64,000 bases of DNA, taken from positions 95,556 through 159,555 of the forward strand of contig DS999231.1 of NCBI GenBank assembly GCA_000156295.1. Reading direction: 5' to 3'. The position numbers and the translations under genes were made by a program. Origin of the DNA: a marine gamma proteobacterium HTCC2148 (lineage in GTDB: Bacteria > Pseudomonadota > Gammaproteobacteria > Pseudomonadales > Halieaceae). The notes under the pieces are model-generated. The model worked only from the letters and a program-made list of their open reading frames with translations, had not been told where the DNA came from and did no database searches. Shown here one piece after another: positions 28,571-36,952 of this stretch (within the stretch, counting starts at the first letter, position 1; the number at the start of each line of letters is the position of its first letter).

Positions 28571-29215
28571 TCAGGCATCCATTTGCGAAGCCGGGCGGAT
28601 GAACAAACCCTCTGCACTAGCGGTGACCTCACCGTTAACCCTCATTTCACCGCGACTGAATTGCTTGCGCCCGATGTTTTTGTCAGTGACTGCCCATAAC
28701 TCTATAGGGCAATCCAGGGGGGTGTGCTTGTGGTATTTTATCGTCAATGTACCGGTAAAGCCCGCAGAACCTGAGATGACATTAGCCATGGAAAGCATTT
28801 CATCAAAGACCGCAGCAATAATACCGCCATGAACACAGTCCGGCGGCCCTGCGTAGGTCGGCGAGAACACGGCTTCGCCTCGCACTTCATTACCGTCGCG
28901 CCACATTTTTATGGGGGGGGCTACAGGATTTCGAGTGCCGCTGACTGGGCTATATGGCATGCAGCGCGTTAGATCATCGTCCATCCAGCCCACTCCGGAT
29001 GTATCGCTGGCGATAGATATCGTAGACCAACCCTCCCCTTGCCGCAGATAAGGCGCCAAAGAAGCCATTGCAGCGCGGATGTGCTCAGTCGCCTCAGCCA
29101 GAACGTCATCGGGCGCGTGACTGCAACGCAACAGATTGATCAGCTCTCCGGCCTCAGAACTGATGGACTCAACAAGCTCCTTGTCGCCCACTTCAGCGTC
29201 TTGATGAAACGTCAT
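28571..29215 (-). CDS. Hot-dog thioesterase, PaaI/THEM4-like
   Basis: 214 residues. A helical N-terminal extension precedes a PaaI-type fold with DCVHGGIIAAVFDEMLSMANV, where the HGG turn and the following acidic residue form the active site. Then comes TGTLTIKYHKHTPLDCPIELWAV. It is expected to hydrolyse acyl- or aryl-CoA esters. It is the last gene before the glycan island. The function of the N-terminal 90 residues is unknown. Confidence 0.82.
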   Translation of the reverse strand: MTFHQDAEVGDKELVESISSEAGELINLLRCSHAPDDVLAEATEHIRAAMASLAPYLRQGEGWSTISIASDTSGVGWMDDDLTRCMPYSPVSGTRNPVAPPIKMWRDGNEVRGEAVFSPTYAGPPDCVHGGIIAAVFDEMLSMANVISGSAGFTGTLTIKYHKHTPLDCPIELWAVTDKNIGRKQFSRGEMRVNGEVTASAEGLFIRPASQMDA

Positions 29216-29274
29216 AGTGCATTACTCCAGAAAAGTCCGTCAGGGTAAAAGAAGTTGGAATTACTGCGCGTCTA

Positions 29275-29391
29275 ATGCCAATCAGAGTCTGCAGGCCTGT
29301 ACAGGATAAAATTGGCATCGCTTGCTTCGGGTAGAAAAAGAGAAACACAATAATACGGAACATGCATCGCAAGTGAGCGACCGAAGCGAGC
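29275..29391. repeat. Two consecutive inverted repeats at the edge of the accessory island
   Basis: ATGCCAAT (29275-29282) and ATTGGCAT (29311-29318) are an exact 8-bp inverted repeat. GCTTGCTTCGG (29320-29330) and CCGAAGCGAGC (29381-29391) match at 10 of 11. Nothing else is recognised in the 291-base gap 29216-29506. The repeats could be RNA structures, regulator sites or remnants of an integration junction. Confidence 0.5.
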
Positions 29392-29506
29392 AGACCAGCA
29401 TTGAGAATCCAATGTATCAGTGTAGAAAAGTTTGCCTAATGTTCAGTAGTCTCATGGCCAAAACGCCACGATAGGCAAGGCAGTTTTACTCAAGTGCCAC
29501 CCAACA

Positions 29507-30544
29507 CTAACTCTTCGCGCTTTTCGCGCTTAAAATTGAAATGGGAGGTGGATAGGTCACTGGGCGCTTACTCCCCAACAGGGGTTCAGCAGAAGCGTGA
29601 ACAAAGGTCAAAACTTGCAAGGGTATTTCGCCCAGGAACACAGGGGTCGTCTGGGGCCTCTGGTAATCTTGTCCGCGAATAGCCTCGTACTGGAGGTTCA
29701 TTTCTCCGATTAGCGCATCTCGAACCTCTCTTTCTTCTCCACCCGTTGTGACGCCGTCATGAAACTGGTGGAACGTGCCCTCGCCCAGCAGTGAAACATG
29801 CACTACGCGGGGATACTCGAGCACACGTCTGTATAAATCGAGGTTCACCAAACCTCCCCCTCGCAAGTTGAAGCGAGTGTCAAGGCCGCCAAGGGAGGCC
29901 CAAATTGCTCGGGGGACACTAATACAATTACTCTCGCTGCACGGGCGAAAGAAGCCGTCATCACAGGAGCCGCTAAAACAGGCGATATCGAACAGTTCAT
30001 ATCCATTGTTTCGCCAGTCAACGGAGGCAATGAGCGCTTGATCCTGCTCTTTCCCATACCCATCCTCTACTGCTTCTTGCTGAACTTGCTCGCCAATGTG
30101 ATAACCGGGCACTGTAACGACGGCCCTGTCATCTATTCGATGCCCACGTAGAATATTTTTGACCAGACCGGGGGTCACCATTCTCGCCCCATCAATCATG
30201 ACACACACGTACTGACCCAGGCTTATGCCCACGCCGTGGTTAATAGCATGCACCGGCGTCGGTTCGCGCTCTGCTCGTAAATGGTAGCTAAAATTCTTTG
30301 GCAGACCTGCAATGAATGCGGGACTGAGATTATTGGCGGATTCATTTTCCACCACGATAACTTCATAGTCGGCTTCGCTCGCGCCTCGCTGAAATTTAGC
30401 ACTGAGGGAATGTAAGGTGTTCTCGGCCTGCTGAGGCATGTCATAAACGATAACGACGAAACTGACTAAGGGAGCCCCACCAGTATTAGAGCGAAGCTCC
30501 GGGGTCTCTCTGGACGTTATTAACTTTCGTATTTGCGTAAGCAT
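29507..30544 (-). CDS. GT2-like glycosyltransferase paralog A (DGAR type)
   Basis: 345 residues from ATG at 30544; a GTG at 30607 adds 21 residues. The ATG gives an N-terminus (MLTQIRKLITSRE) like paralog C (58519). The GT-A core begins VSFVVIVYDMPQQAENTLHSL. Where a GT2 has DxD it reads MIDGARM, and where Glyco_transf_7C has GGxDxxF...GGEDxDL it reads GGLDTRFNLRGGGLVNLDLY. The tail has GEGTFHQFHDGVTT. About 45 percent of positions appear shared with the genes at 30953 and 58519 by inspection. Sugar transfer is likely, but metal binding must differ from normal GT2. It is cytosolic, with no membrane helix. Confidence 0.8.
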   Translation of the reverse strand: MLTQIRKLITSRETPELRSNTGGAPLVSFVVIVYDMPQQAENTLHSLSAKFQRGASEADYEVIVVENESANNLSPAFIAGLPKNFSYHLRAEREPTPVHAINHGVGISLGQYVCVMIDGARMVTPGLVKNILRGHRIDDRAVVTVPGYHIGEQVQQEAVEDGYGKEQDQALIASVDWRNNGYELFDIACFSGSCDDGFFRPCSESNCISVPRAIWASLGGLDTRFNLRGGGLVNLDLYRRVLEYPRVVHVSLLGEGTFHQFHDGVTTGGEEREVRDALIGEMNLQYEAIRGQDYQRPQTTPVFLGEIPLQVLTFVHASAEPLLGSKRPVTYPPPISILSAKSAKS

Positions 30545-30864
30545 GCAAGTCTCAACTCTATCGAGTGGAACTCCATTTTCCTGAAGTCCTACGAATTTTC
30601 CGTCCACTTTCCTTTAGATGGCGGGCTTTACTGCATTTAATTCCAAAATGCTTCTGGTGGTGAATTTTTCCTTCAGTAGCACCATCTCCCTGGTCGCCAC
30701 AACAAGATTCACTCTACTTAAAAAACATTCTCAGCCTAATCAGGCAAACTACCTGCCTAAGCACATTCCAGGGAGTTCAAAGCCCCTCGAATCGGCCGGC
30801 TACATGCGCTTAATATCCGATTTTGATCGAACCATGCTCTTATATTTTGAACTGCACTGTTCCA

Positions 30865-30894
30865 AGTATATAGATTGAACGCATTTCGCGCCAA
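30865..30894 (-). promoter_or_regulatory. Candidate promoter for GT2-like paralog A
   Basis: Minus strand TTGGCG (30889-30894), 18 bases, TATACT (30865-30870). The 408-base gap 30545-30952 is AT-rich and holds no convincing gene. The resulting leader would be about 310 bases to the ATG, which is long, so confidence is modest. Confidence 0.35.
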
Positions 30895-30952
30895 TAGCGG
30901 GATTGTATCCCGCAAGGGAGCTACTCAGAGCAGAAAAATCTGCAACAACGCA

Positions 30953-31921
30953 TCAAACCGTATCATCAGGCCAAAAAGGCCTACCCTGGTTAGTCAGGCG
31001 CTTGGTGCGCTTTTGGGCGAATTCCAGAGAATCTTGCAAAAAGCTTACCGATTGCGGTGAAACTTCTCCAATCAACGTCGGCTCCCGCCGCAAACTGTGA
31101 AAACCTTCAGGCCAGTAACTGTGCAGCTGTATGCGGTGTTTCTCAATCTCGGCCTCGCGCTCCTCGTAGGATGAAGTCGTCACCCCGCCATGATACTGGT
31201 GGAACGATCCCTCTCCGGGTGTCACAAACAGGCGAGTGTCTGGAAGCATCCCCAGGCTGCGGTACATATGCAGATTAATACTGCCACCACCAGGCAATTG
31301 GAAGTCCGTATTAGCAAATCCTATCGCCGCGAAATTGTCAGCCGATGCAAAAATACAATTACATTCCATAATTGGCTGCAAATAGCCACGACGGTTGGCA
31401 CCACTGAAAGTCGAAATACGAAACAGCTCGTGACCATCTGCCTCCCAGTTTACCGACGCCAGTAACTGTTGTTCAAAAGCCAGTTGGTCTTCCACCCCAT
31501 CCACCATATGCTGTTCATCATTCCCCAGATGATAGCCGGGCACTGCCACGATAGCGCCGGGGGTGATCGCGTATGCCATTAATGCGTTTTGAATAATGCC
31601 GGGACTAACCATTCTGGCACCGTCAATCATCAGGCAGATCAAAGGTGCGCGGCACAAAGCAAACGCTTCATTGACCGCATAAACCGGGGTAGCAGCGGAT
31701 TCCTGGCGCAGTAAATAGCGGAAGTTCGACGGCAGGTTCTGCACGAAATATTCTCGCAGGTTTGCGACAGAGCTGTTCTCCATCACAATAACTTCGTAGT
31801 CTTCCTCGCTGACACCACGCTGGTAATCCGCATACAGCGAACGTAAGGTATTCTCCAGTTGGCCCGGCATTTTATAGCCGATAACGATAACGGAGACTTT
31901 GGGTGTTGGTGCGAGGCTCAT
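30953..31921 (-). CDS. GT2-like glycosyltransferase paralog B (DGAR type)
   Basis: 322 residues. It starts directly at the GT-A fold: VSVIVIGYKMPGQLENTLRSLY, then DYEVIVMENSS, LICLMIDGARMVSPGI, PGYHLGNDEQH, MECNCIF, GGGSINLHMYR and GEGSFHQYHGGVTTSSYEEREAEI. It lacks DxD like its two paralogs. It is divergent from the ACP gene across 105 bases, so it may share regulation with the ACP-ANL-SDR-methyltransferase set. The acceptor and donor are unknown. Confidence 0.8.
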   Translation of the reverse strand: MSLAPTPKVSVIVIGYKMPGQLENTLRSLYADYQRGVSEEDYEVIVMENSSVANLREYFVQNLPSNFRYLLRQESAATPVYAVNEAFALCRAPLICLMIDGARMVSPGIIQNALMAYAITPGAIVAVPGYHLGNDEQHMVDGVEDQLAFEQQLLASVNWEADGHELFRISTFSGANRRGYLQPIMECNCIFASADNFAAIGFANTDFQLPGGGSINLHMYRSLGMLPDTRLFVTPGEGSFHQYHGGVTTSSYEEREAEIEKHRIQLHSYWPEGFHSLRREPTLIGEVSPQSVSFLQDSLEFAQKRTKRLTNQGRPFWPDDTV

Positions 31922-32026
31922 GACTGCTCAATGCGTAGGAGGCAGGGGGCGAAACAGTACCAATTATTAAGCCGGGATGATACATTGAGCCCGCTATTTT
32001 GGGCATTAAAGGGCCAGATTAAATCC

Positions 32027-32257
32027 GTGGACATCAGCAACGATATCATCGAAATTATCAAAACCATCCGCAAGCATCAGGGCTTTCGCGAGGACGCATT
32101 TGACCTCAACGCTGCGCTCTACGATGACGGGCTGGGCCTGGATTCACTGTGTGTAGCAGAACTGTCTGCAGTACTAGAGAAAAAGTACGGCAAGGATCCC
32201 TACACCAGTGGCATACTGCCCCAGACCGTGCGGGATATCGTCGACTTTTACAGCTGA
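32027..32257 (+). CDS. Acyl carrier protein (island ACP 1)
   Basis: 76 residues from GTG at 32027; the frame is open further upstream but that part is not ACP-like. The carrier signature DDGLGLDSLCVAELSAVLEKKYG gives phosphopantetheine attachment Ser40. The ANL ligase starts 6 bases after its stop, so ligase and carrier are a coupled pair as DltA/DltC are. The LGLDSL form and short length fit a dedicated secondary-metabolism or Dlt-type carrier rather than the fatty-acid AcpP. Confidence 0.88.
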   Translation: MDISNDIIEIIKTIRKHQGFREDAFDLNAALYDDGLGLDSLCVAELSAVLEKKYGKDPYTSGILPQTVRDIVDFYS

Positions 32258-32263
32258 CCTCAA

Positions 32264-33649
32264 ATGATCGCCTCCAGGCTCAATGCTGCGCTCCAAAAAA
32301 ACGCTCAGCGACCCTTCCTGATAACTAGCAAGATCCAATGGAATTACGCCCAAGCACACCAAGCTACTGGGCAACTGGTACTCACTCTGCGCGAGTCTGG
32401 TGCACGGCGACTCGCCTGCTACCTTCCTGACTCCCCGGAACTGGTATTGCTGGTTGTCGCTGCTGCGTCAGCCGGTCTCCCACTGGCTATTATGAATCGC
32501 GATTACAATCACGAACAGGTCTCGGCACTAACCGCCGAACTCGATATAGACCTGCTTTTCACTGACACTCCGTTGCCCGCTTCTCTATCCTGCCGGCAAC
32601 TCGCAATGCCAGCGGCAGACTCATATGTAACGACCCAAGATGCTGCGCTTGTGGAATTACCTGAACTCGATGCCGAGTTACTGATTTTCACGTCGGGCAC
32701 CACCGGGCAACCTCGCTGTGTGCGTTATCAATGGTCTGACCTGTTAGCGCAGGTCAGTGAGCGCCCCAGCCAGGATGACGAACGCTGGCTGCTCGCTTAT
32801 AAGCTTAATCATTTTGCGGGCATCCAGATGCTGGCGCATATCCTGTCCAGCCAGGGTTGTCTGGTGCTCGCGGACTCGACTCGGGTAGCTGATGCAGTCA
32901 CCGCGATGATCTCCCGCAACGTCAGCCATGTCAGCTCGACGCCCACGTTCTGGCGCTTTGCCCTGGCGCTGATGGCCCGCGAAAAAGATCTGCCGCTCCT
33001 ACGGCACATTACCCTGGGCAGCGAGCCGGTGTCCGAACACCTACTGGGGCAGCTGGCGGCACTGTTCCCATTAGCGCGCATCGTGCATATTTACGCCCTC
33101 ACGGAAGCCGGTTCGTGTATTTCAGTCAGTGACGGCAAAGCCGGGCTGCCCGCATCTATACTCCAGCGCCCGGACAACGCAGCAGTGCAGTTTCGCATCG
33201 TCGATGACAAACTCCAGGTTAAGACCCATCACGGCATGCTCGGCTACCGTAACGCGCCCGATTCACAACCCAGGGGCAAAGACGGCTGGCTCGCCACGGG
33301 CGACCTGGTGAAGATTGAGCAGGACCGCATTGTATTTATGGGGCGAGAGTCAGAGGTCATCAATGTTGGCGGCGTCAAAGTCCACCCTTTGGAGGTCGAA
33401 AATATCGTCTCCGCTTTGCCTGGAGTAAAGCTGACGCGAGTTTTCGGCCAGGACAACCCTATTATGGGTCAGATAGTGGCTGTGGATCTGGTGCTTGACG
33501 AGGGGTTCGACGCTGAAGCGGTCGAAGAGGCAGTGCGAGCGGCCTGCCGCAGCCTGCCCAGACATAGCATGCCGCGCAATGTGACGATTGTTGATAGTAT
33601 CGATACCAATAATTTTAAGTTGACCAGGCGAGGAAGCGAGACAGCATGA
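32264..33649 (+). CDS. ANL-superfamily adenylating enzyme (acyl/aminoacyl-ACP ligase)
   Basis: 461 residues, short for the family. P-loop FTSGTTGQPR (142-151), A5-type YALTEAG, A7 LATGDLV, A8 GRESEVINVGGVKVHPLEVE and a final catalytic Lys in NNFKLTRRG are all present. It activates a carboxylic acid as AMP ester and loads it onto a thiol, most likely ACP 1, whose gene lies 6 bases before. The substrate pocket cannot be read by eye. Overlap with the next SDR is ATGA, 4 bases. Confidence 0.88.
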   Translation: MIASRLNAALQKNAQRPFLITSKIQWNYAQAHQATGQLVLTLRESGARRLACYLPDSPELVLLVVAAASAGLPLAIMNRDYNHEQVSALTAELDIDLLFTDTPLPASLSCRQLAMPAADSYVTTQDAALVELPELDAELLIFTSGTTGQPRCVRYQWSDLLAQVSERPSQDDERWLLAYKLNHFAGIQMLAHILSSQGCLVLADSTRVADAVTAMISRNVSHVSSTPTFWRFALALMAREKDLPLLRHITLGSEPVSEHLLGQLAALFPLARIVHIYALTEAGSCISVSDGKAGLPASILQRPDNAAVQFRIVDDKLQVKTHHGMLGYRNAPDSQPRGKDGWLATGDLVKIEQDRIVFMGRESEVINVGGVKVHPLEVENIVSALPGVKLTRVFGQDNPIMGQIVAVDLVLDEGFDAEAVEEAVRAACRSLPRHSMPRNVTIVDSIDTNNFKLTRRGSETA

Positions 33650-34368
33650 AAGTCGTGGCAGTAAGTGGCGGTAGTAAGGGTCTGGGGGCTGCCATAGTGC
33701 AGTCCTTCCTCGACAGTGGCTACTGCGTTGCCAGCTTCAGCCGCCGGGGCACATCGAAAACGGAGGAATGGCAGCAGCAGTTCCCGGATAGATTCCTGTT
33801 CGTAGAAATGGATCTGACGGACAGTGCTGCCTGCAAGGCCTTCGTCAGTCAGGTAGAAGATACGCTGGGGCCCATCGAGGTTTTGGTCAATAACGCAGGC
33901 ATGGCTCATACCAGCCTGCTACCGTTAATCGATGATGACGCTATCGATAATCTGGTCGATCTCAACCTCAAAGGCACCTTCAGACTCACCCGGCAGGTGT
34001 CGCGCAGTATGCTATCCCTAAAGCGCGGCCGAATCATTAATATATCTTCCATTATCGGCTTATCCGGTTACCGAGGTCTCTCAGTTTACGGAGCGACTAA
34101 AGCAGGCTTAGACGGCTTTACTCGAGCGCTGGCGCGAGAATTGGGTGCGCGCAACATCACAGTCAACTCGGTAGCACCGGGTTACCTGACCACGGAAATG
34201 ACCGAGGAGCTGAACACTGCCCAGAGCCAGCAAATAGTCAAGCGCACACCGCTGGGTCGGCTAGGCGATCCGGCAGACATCACTGGCCTGATTCTTTTCC
34301 TCTGCAGCGATCAAGCTAACTTCATTACTGGGCAGGTGCTGGTAGTGGATGGCGGCATTACCTGCTGA
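33646..34368 (+). CDS. SDR, 3-oxoacyl-ACP reductase-like (FabG family)
   Basis: 240 residues, FabG length. Cofactor loop SGGSKGLGAAI, NNAGMAH, Ser134/135 in INISSIIGLSG, Tyr148-x3-Lys152 in YGATKAG, and a C-terminus typical of FabG (ITGQVLVVDGGITC). It probably reduces a beta-keto group on a carrier-bound acyl chain, given the ACP-ligase operon. FabG-like SDRs are also sugar-modifying enzymes, so the role is inferred. Confidence 0.85.
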   Translation: MKVVAVSGGSKGLGAAIVQSFLDSGYCVASFSRRGTSKTEEWQQQFPDRFLFVEMDLTDSAACKAFVSQVEDTLGPIEVLVNNAGMAHTSLLPLIDDDAIDNLVDLNLKGTFRLTRQVSRSMLSLKRGRIINISSIIGLSGYRGLSVYGATKAGLDGFTRALARELGARNITVNSVAPGYLTTEMTEELNTAQSQQIVKRTPLGRLGDPADITGLILFLCSDQANFITGQVLVVDGGITC

Positions 34369-34391
34369 CCAGATCGGGACACAAACTGAAA

Positions 34392-35243
34392 ATGGCAAAC
34401 GTAACCCCCAGCATTAGCAGCGGTGACCCCACCGAGCACTACGATACTGTAGTGGAGGCTTGGGATCACTTACTCGGCGAAGACCTGCACTATGGTTATT
34501 TTCGCGTGGGTGATGAATCGCTAACTCATGCTACTGACGCACTGACCAATGAAATGTTATCCCTGGCACAATTGGATGCCGGGCTAGAAGTCCTGGATAT
34601 TGGCTGCGGTACGGGCAAAGCCGGCTGTCGTATCGCCAGTGAGCACCTGTGCCAGGTCATGGGCGTATCGCCCAGCAGCGCCTGTATAGGCCGCGCATCT
34701 GCTCTTTCTGAATCACTCGGCTTGTCTACCACTGCACAATTCCAGCACGGCGATGGCACGCAGTTGCAATTTGATGATCACAGCTTTGATCGGGTTTGGG
34801 TGATGGAGTCCTCCCACTTAATGGATGACAAACTGGCGCTGCTGAGCGAGTGCTCCCGAGTGTTAAAACCCGGCGGTCGCATGGTGTTATGCGATGTCAT
34901 GCTGCGAGCCAAACTAAGCCTGCCGCAAGTTATCTCGCGCCGGGACGAATTTCTTATTCTCAAAGATGCTTTCGGGCGCGCCAAAATGGAAACCCTGTCG
35001 TTCTACCAGGATCAGTTGGAAGGCCATCAACTACACGTGGAGCACGCCAGGGACATCTCACGGGAAACTCTGGCCACTTTTGGCCACTGGCGGACAAACG
35101 CCCAGAATAATCGTGTTCGGGTAGAGCAACATATAGGAAAAGCCGCCTCTCGCCGGTTTCTTGCCTCCTGCGATGTACTAGAAAGCCTCTGGCTAGAAGG
35201 CATCATGGGCTATGGGATTGTCGCCGCATATAAAGCTGCCTAA
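34392..35243 (+). CDS. Class I SAM-dependent methyltransferase
   Basis: 283 residues. Motif I VLDIGCGTGKAGCRIA, acidic motif II region, FDRVWVMESSHLMDD and post-motif LKPGGRMVLCDVML are typical of Methyltransf_11/25 (UbiE- and tocopherol methyltransferase-like) enzymes. The N-terminal YDTVVEAWDHLLGEDLHYGYF resembles small-molecule C- or O-methyltransferases. It is the last gene of the ACP-ANL-SDR operon, 23 bases on, so it may methylate the acyl group or its precursor. Its stop overlaps the stop of the convergent MBOAT gene by 4 bases. Confidence 0.85.
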   Translation: MANVTPSISSGDPTEHYDTVVEAWDHLLGEDLHYGYFRVGDESLTHATDALTNEMLSLAQLDAGLEVLDIGCGTGKAGCRIASEHLCQVMGVSPSSACIGRASALSESLGLSTTAQFQHGDGTQLQFDDHSFDRVWVMESSHLMDDKLALLSECSRVLKPGGRMVLCDVMLRAKLSLPQVISRRDEFLILKDAFGRAKMETLSFYQDQLEGHQLHVEHARDISRETLATFGHWRTNAQNNRVRVEQHIGKAASRRFLASCDVLESLWLEGIMGYGIVAAYKAA

Positions 35244-36718
35244 AACTGAAAGTAGAGAAATTCGCTCGCTTTCGAAATCATCATCACAGAAATTACGAAA
35301 ATAACCACCTGTAGCAACAATACCGACTTACCTGGTTTGAACCGGTCTTTCAGATCCATGCTATTGGGAGCCAGGGCGACAATGCCGATGAAAAACAGGA
35401 CCGCTAACGTCAACACCCAAGTCGCCCATTGATCCCTCTGCACGGGGCTAGATGCCAGATTGAAATACCAGGGTGCATCCGACCCCATAAGCTTAACCGC
35501 GGCTACACTAAATGTGTTTTCCGTGAAGCCCAGCATACCCTTGTAGATTTTAAACACATCTGACCAATCCGTGGCTCTGAAAATCACCAGTGTGAAACTG
35601 AAAAAATGGAAAGTGATCAACCAGCCAAGCCAGTTGGACATCTTGATACCTGTCTTGCGCCACAGGTGGTTGACCACAATAGCAGCGCCATTAAGCATTC
35701 CAAAAACCACAAAAGTCCATGCGGAACCATGCCAGATACCGCTGACTATCATGGCAAGAAAACTCGCTGCCATGCCGGCTTTGAAGTTGAGCTCTGGAAA
35801 AAAACGCAGGATCGTCTTGTAAATATAAGTGTTGATAAAACGCGTAAGCGTAATGTGCCAGCGCTGCCATAGATTGATGATGCTAGTCCCCTTGTAGGGG
35901 CTGCGAAAGTTAACAGGCAATTCAATATTGAACATCAAGCCCAGGCCTATCGCCATATCAGAGTAGGCAGAAAAATCAAAATAGAGCTGAAATGTGTAGC
36001 TGTATTGGACCAGCCAGGCCTCAAGTAAATTGAGCGTCTCGGCAGCATCAAAGCCATGATTGACAAGGATTTCAAACGAATCGGCAATGACCACCTTCTT
36101 GAACAGGCCCACGCTGAACACAAAAGTACCGAGGATAAAATTGCGAGTATGAAAGCGTCGATTATCTGTGGCACGGAACTGGGGCATCATTTCCCGATGG
36201 TGAACGATCGGGCCAGCGATCAGCTGCGGAAAGAATGATACAAACAATGCATAGTCGACCGGGTCCCGCTCCCTTAGACCCGTCCGATAACAGTCCACAA
36301 TAAAGGCGATCTGCTGCAAGGTAAAAAAGCTGATGCCCAACGGCAGCGCCAGTCTCAGATAATCCAACTCAACGCCGGGAAGAAGATTCACGTTGAAGAT
36401 AAAGAAATCCATGTACTTGTAATACGCCAACAACGCTACATTGAGGCAAACGCCGAGAATCATCAGTCGTTTCTTGGGCGGGATAATCTCTCTCGAGCGG
36501 CCGTAAGACTGGATTTTTCCTGCTATCGTGTAATTCACTACGATAGAGCCCAGTAACAAAGGCAAATAGATTGGGTTCCACCAGCCGTAGAACAGCCAAG
36601 ACCCGCCTAGCAAAAACAACTTCCCGGCTCGCGAATAATCAAGGTGATTGAGCGCGTAATAGCCCAGCAATACCAGCGGCAGAAAGGCAAAAATAAAAAT
36701 GTAGGAATTAAAAAGCAT
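35240..36718 (-). CDS. MBOAT acyltransferase 1 (AlgI/DltB-like)
   Basis: 492 residues, polytopic inner-membrane protein. It begins MLFNSYIFIFAFLPLVLLGYY and ends FLYFQF like the other two MBOATs here. Signatures are FFPQLIAGPIVHH, YFDFSAYSDMAIGLGLMFN, QRWHITLTRF (His288) and the catalytic GIWHGSAWTF (His330). Members move acyl groups from a cytosolic donor through the membrane to a periplasmic partner. The usual RDYLYxPLGG after RWH is replaced by NTYIYKTILRF, suggesting a divergent donor or partner site. It is divergent from its presumed SGNH partner at 36953. Confidence 0.92.
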   Translation of the reverse strand: MLFNSYIFIFAFLPLVLLGYYALNHLDYSRAGKLFLLGGSWLFYGWWNPIYLPLLLGSIVVNYTIAGKIQSYGRSREIIPPKKRLMILGVCLNVALLAYYKYMDFFIFNVNLLPGVELDYLRLALPLGISFFTLQQIAFIVDCYRTGLRERDPVDYALFVSFFPQLIAGPIVHHREMMPQFRATDNRRFHTRNFILGTFVFSVGLFKKVVIADSFEILVNHGFDAAETLNLLEAWLVQYSYTFQLYFDFSAYSDMAIGLGLMFNIELPVNFRSPYKGTSIINLWQRWHITLTRFINTYIYKTILRFFPELNFKAGMAASFLAMIVSGIWHGSAWTFVVFGMLNGAAIVVNHLWRKTGIKMSNWLGWLITFHFFSFTLVIFRATDWSDVFKIYKGMLGFTENTFSVAAVKLMGSDAPWYFNLASSPVQRDQWATWVLTLAVLFFIGIVALAPNSMDLKDRFKPGKSVLLLQVVIFVISVMMISKASEFLYFQF

Positions 36719-36952
36719 TCAATTGTCACTTCGGGGCGCTAGTGTGGCGTGAGGCGCTCCATTCATAGGAATGGATCTGGCAAACCAGCATTTCCACACA
36801 ATGCTTTTCTGATTATGTCGGCGAGTATAATCTTCCGCGCGGCTTGTGACCATCATTGGCCGCTTGTAACTGGAGTCGTCGATTATATAAAGATGTGACA
36901 ATTACTGTATACTGCCTAGCGTGACTTTTGCGTAACTCATACTCTGCCGGCA

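Noticed and set aside
30618-30878. 86-codon open frame in the gap between GT2-like paralogs A and B
   Set aside because: No ribosome site, no homology recognised, and the composition looks like non-coding AT-rich DNA.
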